A DNA stretch of 64,000 nucleotides. It comes from Gordoniibacillus chartarius (GTDB taxonomy: Bacteria > Bacillota > Bacilli > Paenibacillales > NBRC-103111). Shown here in pieces: positions 32,843 to 41,721 of the stretch (positions are counted from its first letter, which is position 1; the number at the start of each line of letters is the position of its first letter). Below the pieces are notes generated by a model. It was given only the letters and a program-made list of their open reading frames with translations, made no database searches and was not told where the DNA came from. The stretch covers positions 1 to 64,000 of the forward strand of contig NZ_JBHLWN010000012.1 in NCBI RefSeq assembly GCF_042432825.1. The letters are read 5' to 3'. A program made the position numbers and the translations under genes.

Positions 32843-34175
32843 CCGATCGTCAGCTTCCTTGCAGGAGGCGCTCAAGCAGAAGCTCGATTACGATCAGCTG
32901 ACGAACTGCATGCGATGCGGCTTCTGCCTGCCCGCCTGCCCGACGTTCAAGGAAACCGGCATCGAGGCGGAATCGCCGCGCGGCCGCATCTCGCTCATGA
33001 AGGCGACGGTCGACGGCTTGCTCGAGCCGAACGTCCGCTTCGAAGAGCAGATGAGCCACTGTCTCGGCTGCCGGGCTTGCGAGCCGGCCTGTCCGGCCGA
33101 CGTCAAATACGGCCGGCTGATCGAGCAGGCCCGGGATGCGATCGAGGACCATACGACGAGGCATCGCTGGTGGGTGAAGGCCGTGCGCGGCGTCGTATTC
33201 CGCGGGCTGTTCCCGCATCAGAGGCGGATGCGTCTGCTCGGCAAAGGGCTTCGGCTGTACCGGCAGTCCGGGCTGCAGAAGGCGGCGCGCAAGCTTGGAA
33301 TCGTCGGCATGTTTTCCAAACATATGGCCGATATGGAGCGGATTTTACCGGAGGCGTCGGGCAAAGGCGTCGTGGAGCTGCTAGGAACCCGTATACCAGC
33401 CGAAGGCGAGAAGCGGGGGACGGTCGGCATGTTCCGCGGCTGCCTGATGGATGTGCTGTTCACGGAGACGAACCGGAAGACGGTGGAGCTATTGTCCGCT
33501 GCCGGCTTCGAGGTTGTCATCCCCGAGGCGCAGAACTGCTGCGGCGCGCTCCACGCCCACAGCGGCGAAGCCGATCTGGCGAAGCAGCTCGCCAAGAATA
33601 ATATTCGCGCGTTCCGTGATATCGGCGTTGATTATATCGTCTCCAATGCGGGCGGCTGCGGTGCGATTTTGACGGAGTATGATCATTTGCTGCATAATGA
33701 GCCGGAGTGGAGGGAGGGAGCCGAATGGTTCGCCCGCCGGGTCATCGATGTGAGCAAGCTGCTGCTGGAAAACGGCAAGGAGCTCGGCCCTCCGAAGCGC
33801 GCCGGCGGCGGAGCTCCTTCGGTGCGGGTAACTTATCAGGATTCCTGCCACCTCAAGAACGTAATGAGGGGCGGTCAAGCGCCCCGGCAGCTGCTGCATA
33901 ACACGGCCGGCGTCGAGTTCGTGGAGATGATGGAAGCGGGCGCATGCTGCGGCTCGGCAGGCATCTACAACATTACGCAGCCGGAAATGGCGGGGACCAT
34001 TCTCGAGCGGAAAATGGGGCATGCGCAGGCGACCGCCGCGCATTACATCGTAACGAGCAACCCCGGCTGCCTGCTGCAGATGAAGCTGGGGATCGAGAAG
34101 CATGCGAAGGGCAAAGGGATGCAAGCCGTGCATCTCGTCGATTTCCTGTATGACGCTTATAAGCGGAACTCGTAG
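32835..34175 (+). CDS. glcF: iron-sulfur subunit of glycolate/lactate oxidase
   Basis: A 446-residue GlcF-type protein. Two 4Fe-4S ferredoxin motifs lie at the N-terminus (CMRCGFCLPACP about 20-31, CLGCRACEPACP about 73-84). Two CCG domains follow (QNCCGALHAHSG and ACCGSAGIYN), the cysteine-rich motifs that bind a further cluster or pass electrons to quinone. It works as the partner of GlcD at the membrane face. GTG start, overlapping glcD by eight bases. There is no GlcE homologue, so the operon has the two-subunit form. Confidence 0.92.
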   Translation: MANRSSASLQEALKQKLDYDQLTNCMRCGFCLPACPTFKETGIEAESPRGRISLMKATVDGLLEPNVRFEEQMSHCLGCRACEPACPADVKYGRLIEQARDAIEDHTTRHRWWVKAVRGVVFRGLFPHQRRMRLLGKGLRLYRQSGLQKAARKLGIVGMFSKHMADMERILPEASGKGVVELLGTRIPAEGEKRGTVGMFRGCLMDVLFTETNRKTVELLSAAGFEVVIPEAQNCCGALHAHSGEADLAKQLAKNNIRAFRDIGVDYIVSNAGGCGAILTEYDHLLHNEPEWREGAEWFARRVIDVSKLLLENGKELGPPKRAGGGAPSVRVTYQDSCHLKNVMRGGQAPRQLLHNTAGVEFVEMMEAGACCGSAGIYNITQPEMAGTILERKMGHAQATAAHYIVTSNPGCLLQMKLGIEKHAKGKGMQAVHLVDFLYDAYKRNS

Positions 34176-34199
34176 AGAACTTTTTTCCAAAAATAAATA

Positions 34200-34345
34200 T
34201 TGCATAGTGTCATTGGGCCTGATATGATCGGTTTCAATTAAGTTAATTCCCATTGGATTAGTGTAGTTTATTTCGATAACTTACCCTACCGTACAAACGG
34301 AGGCGTTCCTGCCATGGCGCAGGCATGTCTCCGTTTTGCGTTTTG
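34200..34345 (+). ncRNA. candidate small RNA (promoter to terminator unit)
   Basis: A near-consensus promoter, TTGCAT (34200-34205), 17 bases, TATGAT (34223-34228), is followed about 65-70 bases later by a Rho-independent terminator. The terminator pairs AAACGGAG (34295-34302) with CTCCGTTTT (34329-34337), has an inner CCTGC/GCAGG stem and is followed by GCGTTTT. The predicted transcript, from about 34235 to 34343, is about 110 bases with no open frame of note. It may instead be the glcF terminator plus a chance promoter. Confidence 0.45.
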
Positions 34346-34454
34346 CGCACAGATGGAATTGGTTTTGATGCTTAATGAGGCTTTGCACAGATTTTGACTG
34401 GTATGTCTGGGTTATTAAAAATGGAAATCTTCGAGGAAAAGGATGGTAATCCAA

Positions 34455-35069
34455 ATGACAACGGAAGCCAAACCAACTTTGCAAGCGCAAATTGTGCCTG
34501 AGGTCGCGGCTCATCGCCGGGCGGATCACCCGGTTGATGGGGTATTTATAAACCGCTGGTCGCCCCGTTCGTTTGAGGCGAAGCCGGTATCGGACGACGT
34601 GCTGTACACGGTGCTGGAGGCGGCCCGCTGGGCGCCGTCCGGCAGCAACGGCCAGCCATGGCGTTTCATCGTGGCGAAGACGAACGAGCAGAAGGCAAAG
34701 TTCGCGTCGTTCATCAAGCCAGGCAATCGGGCATGGACGGATCACGCGCCTGTGCTCATTTTGATCGCTTCGAGCAAGCTGAGGGACAACGGGGAGCCGA
34801 GTCCGTCCCACGCTTTCGACGCAGGTGCCGCTTGGGCCTCCATCGCGCTGCAGGCGCATTTGCTCGGCCTTGCTACGAGAGCGGTCGGCGGGTATGAGAA
34901 GGATCAGGCGCGCGAAGTGCTGAACGTGCCGGAACATGTCGAGCTGCACGCGATCGTCGCGCTTGGTTACCGCGGCGCACGCGAAGCGCTTCCGGAGGCG
35001 CTGCAGGAGAAAGAGCTGCCGAGCGGCCGACGCCCGCTGCGGGAGAGTATCATCGAAGGCTCCTTCTAG
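34455..35069 (+). CDS. nitroreductase-family oxidoreductase
   Basis: An FMN-dependent nitroreductase-fold protein of 204 residues. The start of the fold has INRWSPRSF (FMN phosphate contact), then LEAARWAPSGSNGQPWRF and AHLLGLATRAVGGYEKDQ, with ALGYRG near the end. Such enzymes reduce nitro compounds or quinones with NAD(P)H. ATG 34455 is preferred (AAAAGGA ten bases upstream); ATG 34443 is in frame. TTGACT at about 34395 may be its -35. The MFS gene begins ten bases after the stop and has a weak ribosome binding site, so coupling is likely. Confidence 0.87.
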   Translation: MTTEAKPTLQAQIVPEVAAHRRADHPVDGVFINRWSPRSFEAKPVSDDVLYTVLEAARWAPSGSNGQPWRFIVAKTNEQKAKFASFIKPGNRAWTDHAPVLILIASSKLRDNGEPSPSHAFDAGAAWASIALQAHLLGLATRAVGGYEKDQAREVLNVPEHVELHAIVALGYRGAREALPEALQEKELPSGRRPLRESIIEGSF

Positions 35070-35078
35070 GGCGCCGCG

Positions 35079-36338
35079 ATGGAGCGCTACAGCTGGAATC
35101 GTCAATTTGCCGCATTGCTTGCCGTGCAGCTGCTCGTCTCGACGGCGCACGGCATGTTTACGCCGCTGCTGCCCGGCTTTCTCCAGGAGAGCGGGGCCGT
35201 CAGCGGCGGTCGTCTGCCTATCTGGTCGGGGCTGATCTTCTCCTCCAACTTCATCGCCATGATGCTGGCGATGCCGCTGCTCGGGCGGTTCGGCGACCGT
35301 TACGGGCGCAAGCCGGTCATGCTCTGGTCCGGCTTCGGGATGGCGGTCGTTACGGCGCTGATGTCGCTTGCTCACGAGCCTTGGCTGCTCACGGCGCTGC
35401 GTTTTGTGCAGGGCTGTTTTACCGGCATCCTACCGTTTGCCATGGTGCTGGTGCTGATCGGAGCTGCGGAACGCAAGGTCGGGGTTTCGGCGGGAACGAT
35501 GCAGACGATGGGCGAAACAGGCTCGTTGCTCGGGCCCCTTGCCGGGTCGCTGCTGCTTACGCTGCTCCCGGCCCGCGAAGCGTTTCCGGCCATGAGCCTG
35601 TGCATCGCACTGGCGGCTGTCTGCGTCGCGCTGTTCGTTAAGGAGGCGCCGCTGGCACAGCCGGCCGATGCCGCGGCGAAGACGTCGTTCAAGCAGGACT
35701 GGGTCGTCCTATGGCGCTGCAAACCGCTTCCTTCCTTGCTGCTCAGCGCGCTTTGCGTCAATTTCTCGCTGGTCGGGATGCAGCCCGTTCTGCCGTATTA
35801 TGTAGCGGAGTCGACCTATCGCTTTGCATGGCTAAGCGAGGAATGGCAGCTCGGGATTACGCTGTCCGTAACGTCGCTGGCCGTCATCTTGTTTTCGCCG
35901 CTGCTCGGCCGGGCAGCCGACCGGATCGGTCCGCTGCCGCTCTTGAAGCTGTCGACGGCGGCGGCGGCATGCTTGTGCGCCGTGCAAGCTTTCACGCATT
36001 TGTACCCGATTATTCTGGCTTGCCGCTTCCTTCTCGGTCTGTGCATCGCCGGGATGATGCCGAACATTCAAGCGCAGGTGCGCCGGCTTGTTCAGCCCGG
36101 TATGGAGAGCCGCACGTATGCGGCCGTCAATTCGTGGATGTTCTTCGGCAGCCTTGCCGGTCCATTGCTTGGGGGTGCGATCACCGCTTGGTTCGGCACG
36201 TCCGGATGGTTTGCCGCGGCGGGGCTGATGTTTGCGATCAGCTTCTGGCAGGCGCTTCGCATCGCGGCATCGGCTCGCGCTGCAGGAGCGGCATCGCAAG
36301 AGGCTGGATCGGCTGCGGCTTCGGCAGCGTCGGCATAA
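35079..36338 (+). CDS. MFS transporter, DHA1 drug-efflux type
   Basis: A 419-residue, 12-helix MFS protein. Motif A in the 2-3 loop is GRFGDRYGRKPVML; the helix 5 region is TGSLLGPLAGSLLLTL. It resembles the MFS gene at 28488 in layout (including FIAMMLAMPLLGRFGDRYG versus LIAPFWGSLADKYG) but is clearly diverged. The C-terminal tail is Ala/Ser-rich. It is probably co-transcribed with the nitroreductase, suggesting a role in handling a redox-active toxic compound (inference). A terminator-like hairpin follows at 36341-36385. Confidence 0.88.
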   Translation: MERYSWNRQFAALLAVQLLVSTAHGMFTPLLPGFLQESGAVSGGRLPIWSGLIFSSNFIAMMLAMPLLGRFGDRYGRKPVMLWSGFGMAVVTALMSLAHEPWLLTALRFVQGCFTGILPFAMVLVLIGAAERKVGVSAGTMQTMGETGSLLGPLAGSLLLTLLPAREAFPAMSLCIALAAVCVALFVKEAPLAQPADAAAKTSFKQDWVVLWRCKPLPSLLLSALCVNFSLVGMQPVLPYYVAESTYRFAWLSEEWQLGITLSVTSLAVILFSPLLGRAADRIGPLPLLKLSTAAAACLCAVQAFTHLYPIILACRFLLGLCIAGMMPNIQAQVRRLVQPGMESRTYAAVNSWMFFGSLAGPLLGGAITAWFGTSGWFAAAGLMFAISFWQALRIAASARAAGAASQEAGSAAASAASA

Positions 36339-36340
36339 GC

Positions 36341-36385
36341 AAACGGCCCCGTACAGCTCTTGCCGAGCTGCCCGAGGCCGTTTAT
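36341..36385. terminator. hairpin between convergent genes
   Basis: AAACGGCC (36341-36348) pairs with GGCCGTTT (36376-36383), with an inner AGCTC/GAGCT stem. The T-run is short on both sides. Confidence 0.6.
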
Positions 36386-36415
36386 GCGGTCACGCTCCGC
36401 TGCCGGAGATCGGTC

Positions 36416-37801
36416 TTATACGCCGACCCGTTCCGGCGCCAGCGGGTGAAGCGCTTCAGAGCGGTTGATGAAAATGAACGCATCGTAGCGGTCGGCCATG
36501 ACCGAGGGCACATAGTTGCCCCAGTGCTCTCGGCCGGGGTGATATACGACGCCGATGGCGCGGTGATCGAACGTGTTCATGAACACATCCCGGTCGTCCG
36601 GCTCCGGCGCCAGCATCAAATCGTCATAGTCTTCGATTTGCATTGGCTTGCCGTCGGCATCAGGAGCCCTCGTACCTGCACCTTCACTTTTGCCGCGACT
36701 GAACATGAGAACGACATCCCGCCCGCCGCTTCCTTCGTGAACGAGATCCTCCCAGCTTCCTTCCACGGCTGCCGGCACACGCATCGTTTCCGCCTTTGCT
36801 CCCCATGATTTGCCCGCGATGACGGTACCGCTATGGGTGCCGAAGCCGATCGCATAGCAGTTCTCCCGGCCGTAACGTTCGCGAACGAGCTGGCCGACGT
36901 TGACCATGCCTTCGCGGGCCATATCGGTGGCGCGGGCGTCGCCGATATGCGTATTATGCTCCCAGACGATCGCTTTCGCCTCGGGGCCGTGAAATTTCAG
37001 CAGCCTGTCGAGCGCTTCCGTCATATGCTCGTCCCTGACGTTCCAGGAGCTTGAGTCGCTGCGGATCATCGTCCGGTAATACTGCTCGGCGTTTCTGGCA
37101 ACGAGCGCGTTCAGCTCGTCGCTGAGTGCCGCTTCGGCATCGCCTGCGCCGGGCGCCCGCTGCCGCTTGTCCTGCAGCTCCTGCAGCAGCCGGACGACCT
37201 CATCCTCGCAGGTTTCCGCCCAATATACCGCCGATAAGCCGTATTGCTGGCCTTCACGGCCATGGGGCTCGAAGCAGGAGAACGCCGTTTTAGCCGTCTC
37301 GAGCAGCTCGGTTTGTCCGGACTGCTCCAGGTGGCGCATGATCGCCTCCATCGATTCCCAAAGCGAATATACGTCCATGCCGTAAAATCCGGCGCCGCGT
37401 CCGTCAGCCTGCCGTTCGTTGTGGCTTCGAAGCCATTCCACGAGCTCCCGCACTTCCTCGTTTGCCCACATCCAGGACGGCCAGCGGTCGTAGTAGCTGG
37501 CGAGCGTGTCATTCACATCGCGCTTCGCGCCGGACATCCGTTTCACATACTTGTTGACCTCGTAGCAAGGCGGCCAGTCGCCCTCGACGGCGATAAAGTG
37601 GTAGCCGTGCTCCGTAATGAGCCGCTTTGTCAGCTCCGTCCGCCAGCGGTAAAACTCGCTTGTGCCGTGCGACGCTTCTCCGAGCAGCACTACCTTGGCG
37701 CCCGCCGCCGCCTGCACAAGCGCATCCAAATCGGATGCAGCCTGCAGCGGCTGCGCCTGACGGCGGATTGCATCGATGACTTGCTGCCGTTTCACTGCCA
37801 T
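36416..37801 (-). CDS. erythromycin esterase-family protein
   Basis: A 461-residue member of the EreA/EreB-like hydrolase family. The conserved motifs are LLGEASHGTSEFYRWR (catalytic His), FIAVEGDWPPCYEVN (Glu), AIVWEHNTHIGDAR and the late VGQLVRERYG, GFGTHSGTVIA. True Ere enzymes open the macrolide lactone; many family members in soil bacilli have other, unknown substrates, so resistance should not be assumed. ATG 37801 follows GGAGG; the longer frame to 37870 lacks a ribosome binding site. It lies 65 bases downstream of the LacI gene on the same strand. Confidence 0.85.
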   Translation of the reverse strand: MAVKRQQVIDAIRRQAQPLQAASDLDALVQAAAGAKVVLLGEASHGTSEFYRWRTELTKRLITEHGYHFIAVEGDWPPCYEVNKYVKRMSGAKRDVNDTLASYYDRWPSWMWANEEVRELVEWLRSHNERQADGRGAGFYGMDVYSLWESMEAIMRHLEQSGQTELLETAKTAFSCFEPHGREGQQYGLSAVYWAETCEDEVVRLLQELQDKRQRAPGAGDAEAALSDELNALVARNAEQYYRTMIRSDSSSWNVRDEHMTEALDRLLKFHGPEAKAIVWEHNTHIGDARATDMAREGMVNVGQLVRERYGRENCYAIGFGTHSGTVIAGKSWGAKAETMRVPAAVEGSWEDLVHEGSGGRDVVLMFSRGKSEGAGTRAPDADGKPMQIEDYDDLMLAPEPDDRDVFMNTFDHRAIGVVYHPGREHWGNYVPSVMADRYDAFIFINRSEALHPLAPERVGV

Positions 37802-37866
37802 ATGTTCGTAACCTCCGCTAGCTCTGAAATGACTGCTAGCGGTAAGATTCCCCAGCTTCTGCAAGA

Positions 37867-38880
37867 TCATGCATCGGCAAGCGGTCTGACCGAGCTGCGA
37901 AGCATCAGCTCCGACGGCAGCATAATCGTTCTTCGCTGCAGCTCCGGTCCCGCTTCGATCCGTTCGAGGAGCATCTGCACGCCGAGAGCGCCGAACTGAT
38001 ACGCCGGCTGGGCGGCAACGGTCAAGAAAGGATCGAGCACGGAAGCGAGGCCGAGATCGTCGAAGCAGACGACGGATACGTCGTCCGGCACGCGCAGGCC
38101 TCGTTCCCGCAATGCCCGGATCATGCCGACGGCGAGCACATTGTTGGCGGCGAATATTGCCGTAGGGGGCCGCTCCAAGCCCAGCAGCCGGTCGAGCGCC
38201 CCGTCATCCCGGAAATCGCGGTAGCTGATGTGCACGACCAGCTCATCATCATACGGAATGTCCGCCAGCTTGAGCGCATCGGCATAGCCTTGCTGGCGCA
38301 GGCGGGCCGTCGATACGTCCGGCGATCCGTTCACCAGAGCGATGCGCCGATGGCCGAGCTGCAGCAAATGCTCAACAAGCCGCCTCGCGCCTTCCTTGCT
38401 GTCTCCAAGCACAAGGTCCGATTCAATGCCGGGCACTTCCCGGTCAAGAATGACGAACGGAATCCGGTGCTTCTGCAGCCGCGTCAAATGATCAAGCGAG
38501 CCGTCGCCGGCAGGAGCAAACAAGACGCCGTCGACGCGGGTCGAGACAATGGAATCGACGTACTCGCTCTCCTTCGTGTAATCCTCGTCGGAGTTGCCGA
38601 ATAACATTTTGTACCCGAACTTCCTGGCCGTATCCTCCGCACCGCGGGCAACCGTCGTGAAGAACGGGTTTGTAATATCCGTGATGAGCAGCGACAGCAT
38701 CATCGTCTTCTGCAGAACCAGGCTGCGGGCCGTGGAATTCGGCACATAGTGCAGCTCCTCCATGACCTGCTTGACCCGTTTGCGCGTCGCCTCGCTGATT
38801 TTGCCGGTGTTATTGATAACTCTCGACACGGTCATTGCGGACACGTTCGCTTTCTTTGCGATATCATAGATCGTAATCAT
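37867..38880 (-). CDS. LacI-family transcriptional regulator
   Basis: A 337-residue LacI/GalR repressor. The N-terminal helix-turn-helix and hinge (TIYDIAKKANVSAMTVSRVI, TRKRVKQVMEELHYVPNSTA) are followed by a periplasmic-binding-protein-like sensor domain (LLITDITNPFFTTVARGAED, FVILDREVPGIESDLV). It is divergent from the uxaA-type/Idh/fucU operon, and the intergenic region has a perfect GTTATCGATAAC palindrome, so it probably represses that operon and responds to a sugar or sugar acid. The frame is open to 39093, but ATG 38880 matches the conserved N-terminus. Confidence 0.92.
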   Translation of the reverse strand: MITIYDIAKKANVSAMTVSRVINNTGKISEATRKRVKQVMEELHYVPNSTARSLVLQKTMMLSLLITDITNPFFTTVARGAEDTARKFGYKMLFGNSDEDYTKESEYVDSIVSTRVDGVLFAPAGDGSLDHLTRLQKHRIPFVILDREVPGIESDLVLGDSKEGARRLVEHLLQLGHRRIALVNGSPDVSTARLRQQGYADALKLADIPYDDELVVHISYRDFRDDGALDRLLGLERPPTAIFAANNVLAVGMIRALRERGLRVPDDVSVVCFDDLGLASVLDPFLTVAAQPAYQFGALGVQMLLERIEAGPELQRRTIMLPSELMLRSSVRPLADA

Positions 38881-38933
38881 ACCGACGTCACCCGCCCCGA
38901 AATCATTAGAATCTATTGTAAGCAACAAAATGA

Positions 38934-38977
38934 TTGACAGCAAGAGGGATGCTTGATACGTTAGTGTTATCGATAAC
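38934..38977 (+). promoter_or_regulatory. sugar-operon promoter with LacI operator
   Basis: TTGACA (38934-38939), 17-base spacer, TACGTT (38957-38962). The perfect 12-bp palindrome GTTATCGATAAC (38966-38977) overlaps the expected start point, the classic place for a LacI-family operator. Confidence 0.7.
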
Positions 38978-39009
38978 CCCAATTTGTGGTTATAAAGGAG
39001 ATGCAGCTC

Positions 39010-39339
39010 ATGGGACATCAGTTTGAAGCCGGGGCCGACGCCCTCGTCATGGACGGGCGCGACCACGTAGCTACCGCACTGCGGGACATGCAATCCGGCG
39101 AAACGATTCGCTATTTATTGAACGGCAGTCTGGAAACGGTTACACTTGCGGATCCGATTCCTTTCGGCCACAAGGTTGCGATTACGGCCGTCCCGGCCGG
39201 TGCGGACGTACGCAAATACGGGGAAGTGATCGGGCGGGCCACCGCCGACATTCAAGCCGGACAGCATGTGCATGTGCACAACATCGAAGGCATCCGCGGA
39301 CGCGGAGATCAAGCGAAGAAAGCAGGTGAGGCCGTATGA
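39010..39339 (+). CDS. UxaA-type dehydratase small (SAF-domain) subunit
   Basis: A 109-residue SAF-domain protein corresponding to the N-terminal domain of altronate/galactarate dehydratases, or to SuyA of sulfolactate sulfo-lyase. Visible features are MDGRDHVATALRDMQSGETI, IPFGHKVAITAVPAGADVRK and the metal-binding-looking HVHVHNIEGIRGRG end. ATG 39010 lies nine bases after AAAGGAG. The large subunit gene follows with a four-base overlap (ATGA). In E. coli UxaA and GarD these two parts are one polypeptide; here they are split. Confidence 0.85.
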   Translation: MGHQFEAGADALVMDGRDHVATALRDMQSGETIRYLLNGSLETVTLADPIPFGHKVAITAVPAGADVRKYGEVIGRATADIQAGQHVHVHNIEGIRGRGDQAKKAGEAV

Positions 39340-40529
39340 CGACAGCTTCAGCACGAAGTAAGGGTAATGAGGCGGCATTCATGGGCTATAAGCGCCCGAA
39401 CGGCGAAATCGGCATTCGCAATCATCTGCTGCTCATTCCGACCGTTATTTGCGCGAACCAAGTCGTGAACCGGATCGCGCAGCTGGTTCCCGGGACGGTA
39501 GCCATACCGCATCAGCACGGCTGCTCCCAGATCGGCGCGGACAAAGACCGGACGTTCGAAGTGCTGGCCGGTACGGGCCGCAATCCGAACGTCGGCGGCG
39601 TCATCGTCGTGTCGCTCGGCTGTGAGGTCGTCGATCCGGCAGCGCTTGCCGATGCCATTAAGGTTACCGGTAAACCTGTCGTGTTCTTCGACATCCAGTC
39701 TGTCGGGGGCTCGGTCAAAGCGATCCAGCACGGCGTAGAGGAAGCGAAGCGGATGATGGCGGTGCTGGAGCGCGAGCCGAAGGTGCCGGTACCGCTCAGC
39801 AAGCTGAAGGTCGGAGTCAAATGCGGCGGCTCGGACGCGACGAGCGGTCTCGCTTCGAATCCTGCGCTTGGGGCCGCAGCCGACGCGCTTGCCGTGCAGG
39901 GCGGCGCCGTCGTCATCTGCGAAACAACGGAAATTATCGGCGCCGAGCATGTACTGGCCGAGCGCTGCGAGACGCCGGAAATCAAGGAGAAGCTGTACCA
40001 TATCGTCGACCGGTTCGAGAAGGAGGTCGAGCGGATGGGCGCGGACATGAGAGGCGGCAATCCGAGCCCCGGCAACATCGCCGGAGGATTATCCACGATC
40101 GAGGAGAAGTCGCTCGGCTGTATCAGCAAATGCGGCACGGCGCCGATCCGCGGAGTTATCGAATACGCCGAGCCGATACCGGACGGCGGGCTGTATTTTA
40201 TGGACTCGCCGGGCAACGACATCGAATGTGTTTCCGGTATGGCTGCGGGGGGCGCTCATATCGTTTGCTTTACGACAGGCCGGGGAACGCCGACCGGAGC
40301 GGCGGTTATTCCGGTTATCAAGATTACCGCGAACAGCCGCGTCGCCAAGCTGATGGAGGACAACATGGACGTCGATGTCAGCGACATGCTAAGCGGGACG
40401 CTCAGCCTGGAAGAAGCGGGTGAGCGCATTTGGACGGAAATTCAAGAGGTTGCCGCCGGGAAAATGACGAAGGCCGAGCTTCTCGGCCACCAGGAATTCA
40501 GCATCAACCGGATCGGCCCGAGCTTGTAA
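39336..40529 (+). CDS. UxaA/GarD/SuyB-type dehydratase large subunit
   Basis: A 397-residue UxaA-family C-terminal domain protein. Markers are GYKRPNGEIGIRNHLLLIPT (N-terminal signature), HQHGCSQIG, KVGVKCGGSDATSGLASNPA (Cys ligand), CETTEIIGAEHVL, GNIAGGLSTIEEKSLGCISK and CFTTGRGTPTG. The family removes water (altronate, galactarate) or sulfite (sulfolactate) using iron. The substrate cannot be read from sequence. Neighbouring FucU and a Gfo/Idh/MocA dehydrogenase suggest a sugar acid made by oxidising an aldose, rather than sulfolactate (inference). Confidence 0.85.
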   Translation: MTTASARSKGNEAAFMGYKRPNGEIGIRNHLLLIPTVICANQVVNRIAQLVPGTVAIPHQHGCSQIGADKDRTFEVLAGTGRNPNVGGVIVVSLGCEVVDPAALADAIKVTGKPVVFFDIQSVGGSVKAIQHGVEEAKRMMAVLEREPKVPVPLSKLKVGVKCGGSDATSGLASNPALGAAADALAVQGGAVVICETTEIIGAEHVLAERCETPEIKEKLYHIVDRFEKEVERMGADMRGGNPSPGNIAGGLSTIEEKSLGCISKCGTAPIRGVIEYAEPIPDGGLYFMDSPGNDIECVSGMAAGGAHIVCFTTGRGTPTGAAVIPVIKITANSRVAKLMEDNMDVDVSDMLSGTLSLEEAGERIWTEIQEVAAGKMTKAELLGHQEFSINRIGPSL

Positions 40530-40562
40530 GAAACGGGATGGAACAGAAGGGAGCTGTCGACA

Positions 40563-41708
40563 GTGAGTGTCGGGTACGGAAGCGTGCAAGCGGAATGGCT
40601 GGATTTGAATTATCGACCGGCTCTTCCCAGCGATAAGGATGTCGGCATAGCGATCGTCGGCGCCGGAGAGATCGTGGCAGCGTGCCATCTTCCGGCGTAT
40701 CGGATGGCAGGGTTCCATGTGGCCGGAATCTACGATGTGAACAAGGCTCGCGCAGAAGCATTGGCTGCGCAATACGGGATCGGTCGAGTGTACGATACCT
40801 ACGAGCAGCTGCTGTCCGACCCTCAAGTGCAGGTCGTCGACTTTGCCGTGCCGGCGAAGGTGCAGCCGAATCTTGCGGTGCAGGCGGCCGAGGCGGGTAA
40901 GCATATGCTGTGCCAGAAGCCGTTGGCCGAGAATTACGCCGACGCGGTTCGCATCGCCAAGGCGTGCGCCGCAGCCGGGGTGAAGGGGGCGGTCAACCAG
41001 CAAATGCGCTGGTCGCCGGGCATTCGCGCCAGTCATACGCTGATGCGGCGCGGCTGGCTCGGCGACTTGCTGCAGGCGAGCATCGCCGTCAACGTCAAGC
41101 AGGAGTTCGCCAGCTGGCCATGGCTGCGAACAATGCCGACGCTGGAGTTTATGTATCACAGCATTCATTATATCGACTCGATCCGGTTCCTGTTCGGGGA
41201 GCCGGAATATGTGTATGCAGACGGGGCGCGGTTTCCCGGACAACAATGCATAGGGGAAACCCGCACGCTGCTTCATATCAAATTCCCGGGTGAGGCGCGC
41301 GGACTCATTCATGACAATCATAACCATATCGGCGGGGAAGACGATTGGTATGCGACGTTTCGCTTCGAAGGAACGGAAGGCATCGTCAAGGGAACGAACG
41401 GCTCGTTGTACAACTATCCGGTCGGCCGGGAGGATACATTGAGCTTTTATACGAAGGCGGTGCACGAGGATTATTGGTTTACGCCGCGTCTGCACGGCAA
41501 ATGGTTTCCGCATGCCTTCATGGGCACGATGGGCGAGCTGCTGCTCGCTATTGAACAGGACCGGCAACCGGAAAACAGCGTAACCGACAACCTGCGGACG
41601 CTGCAGATGGTGTTTGGCGCGTATGTGTCGTGGAACGAGAACCGGCCCGTTACGCTGAAGGAAATCGCCGATACGGCGCCTTTTGACGAACCTACCATCA
41701 AAGCCTAA
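40563..41708 (+). CDS. Gfo/Idh/MocA-family NAD(P)-dependent dehydrogenase
   Basis: A 381-residue Gfo/Idh/MocA oxidoreductase. The Rossmann motif is IAIVGAGEIVAACHLPAY (about 29-46), the EKP-like motif is MLCQKPLAENYADAVRIA, and the C-terminal substrate domain contains MYHSIHYIDSIRFLFGEPE with the His that often acts in catalysis. There is a roughly 25-residue N-terminal extension. It should oxidise or epimerise a sugar. It lies third in the LacI-controlled operon, between the dehydratase subunits and the mutarotase. GTG start 40563 after GAAGGGAG. Confidence 0.88.
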   Translation: MSVGYGSVQAEWLDLNYRPALPSDKDVGIAIVGAGEIVAACHLPAYRMAGFHVAGIYDVNKARAEALAAQYGIGRVYDTYEQLLSDPQVQVVDFAVPAKVQPNLAVQAAEAGKHMLCQKPLAENYADAVRIAKACAAAGVKGAVNQQMRWSPGIRASHTLMRRGWLGDLLQASIAVNVKQEFASWPWLRTMPTLEFMYHSIHYIDSIRFLFGEPEYVYADGARFPGQQCIGETRTLLHIKFPGEARGLIHDNHNHIGGEDDWYATFRFEGTEGIVKGTNGSLYNYPVGREDTLSFYTKAVHEDYWFTPRLHGKWFPHAFMGTMGELLLAIEQDRQPENSVTDNLRTLQMVFGAYVSWNENRPVTLKEIADTAPFDEPTIKA

Positions 41709-41721
41709 AGGAGGAAACAGC

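Noticed and set aside
36416..37801. Reading the erythromycin esterase-like gene as a proven macrolide resistance gene
   Set aside because: The family is broad and most members in soil bacilli have no shown activity on macrolides.
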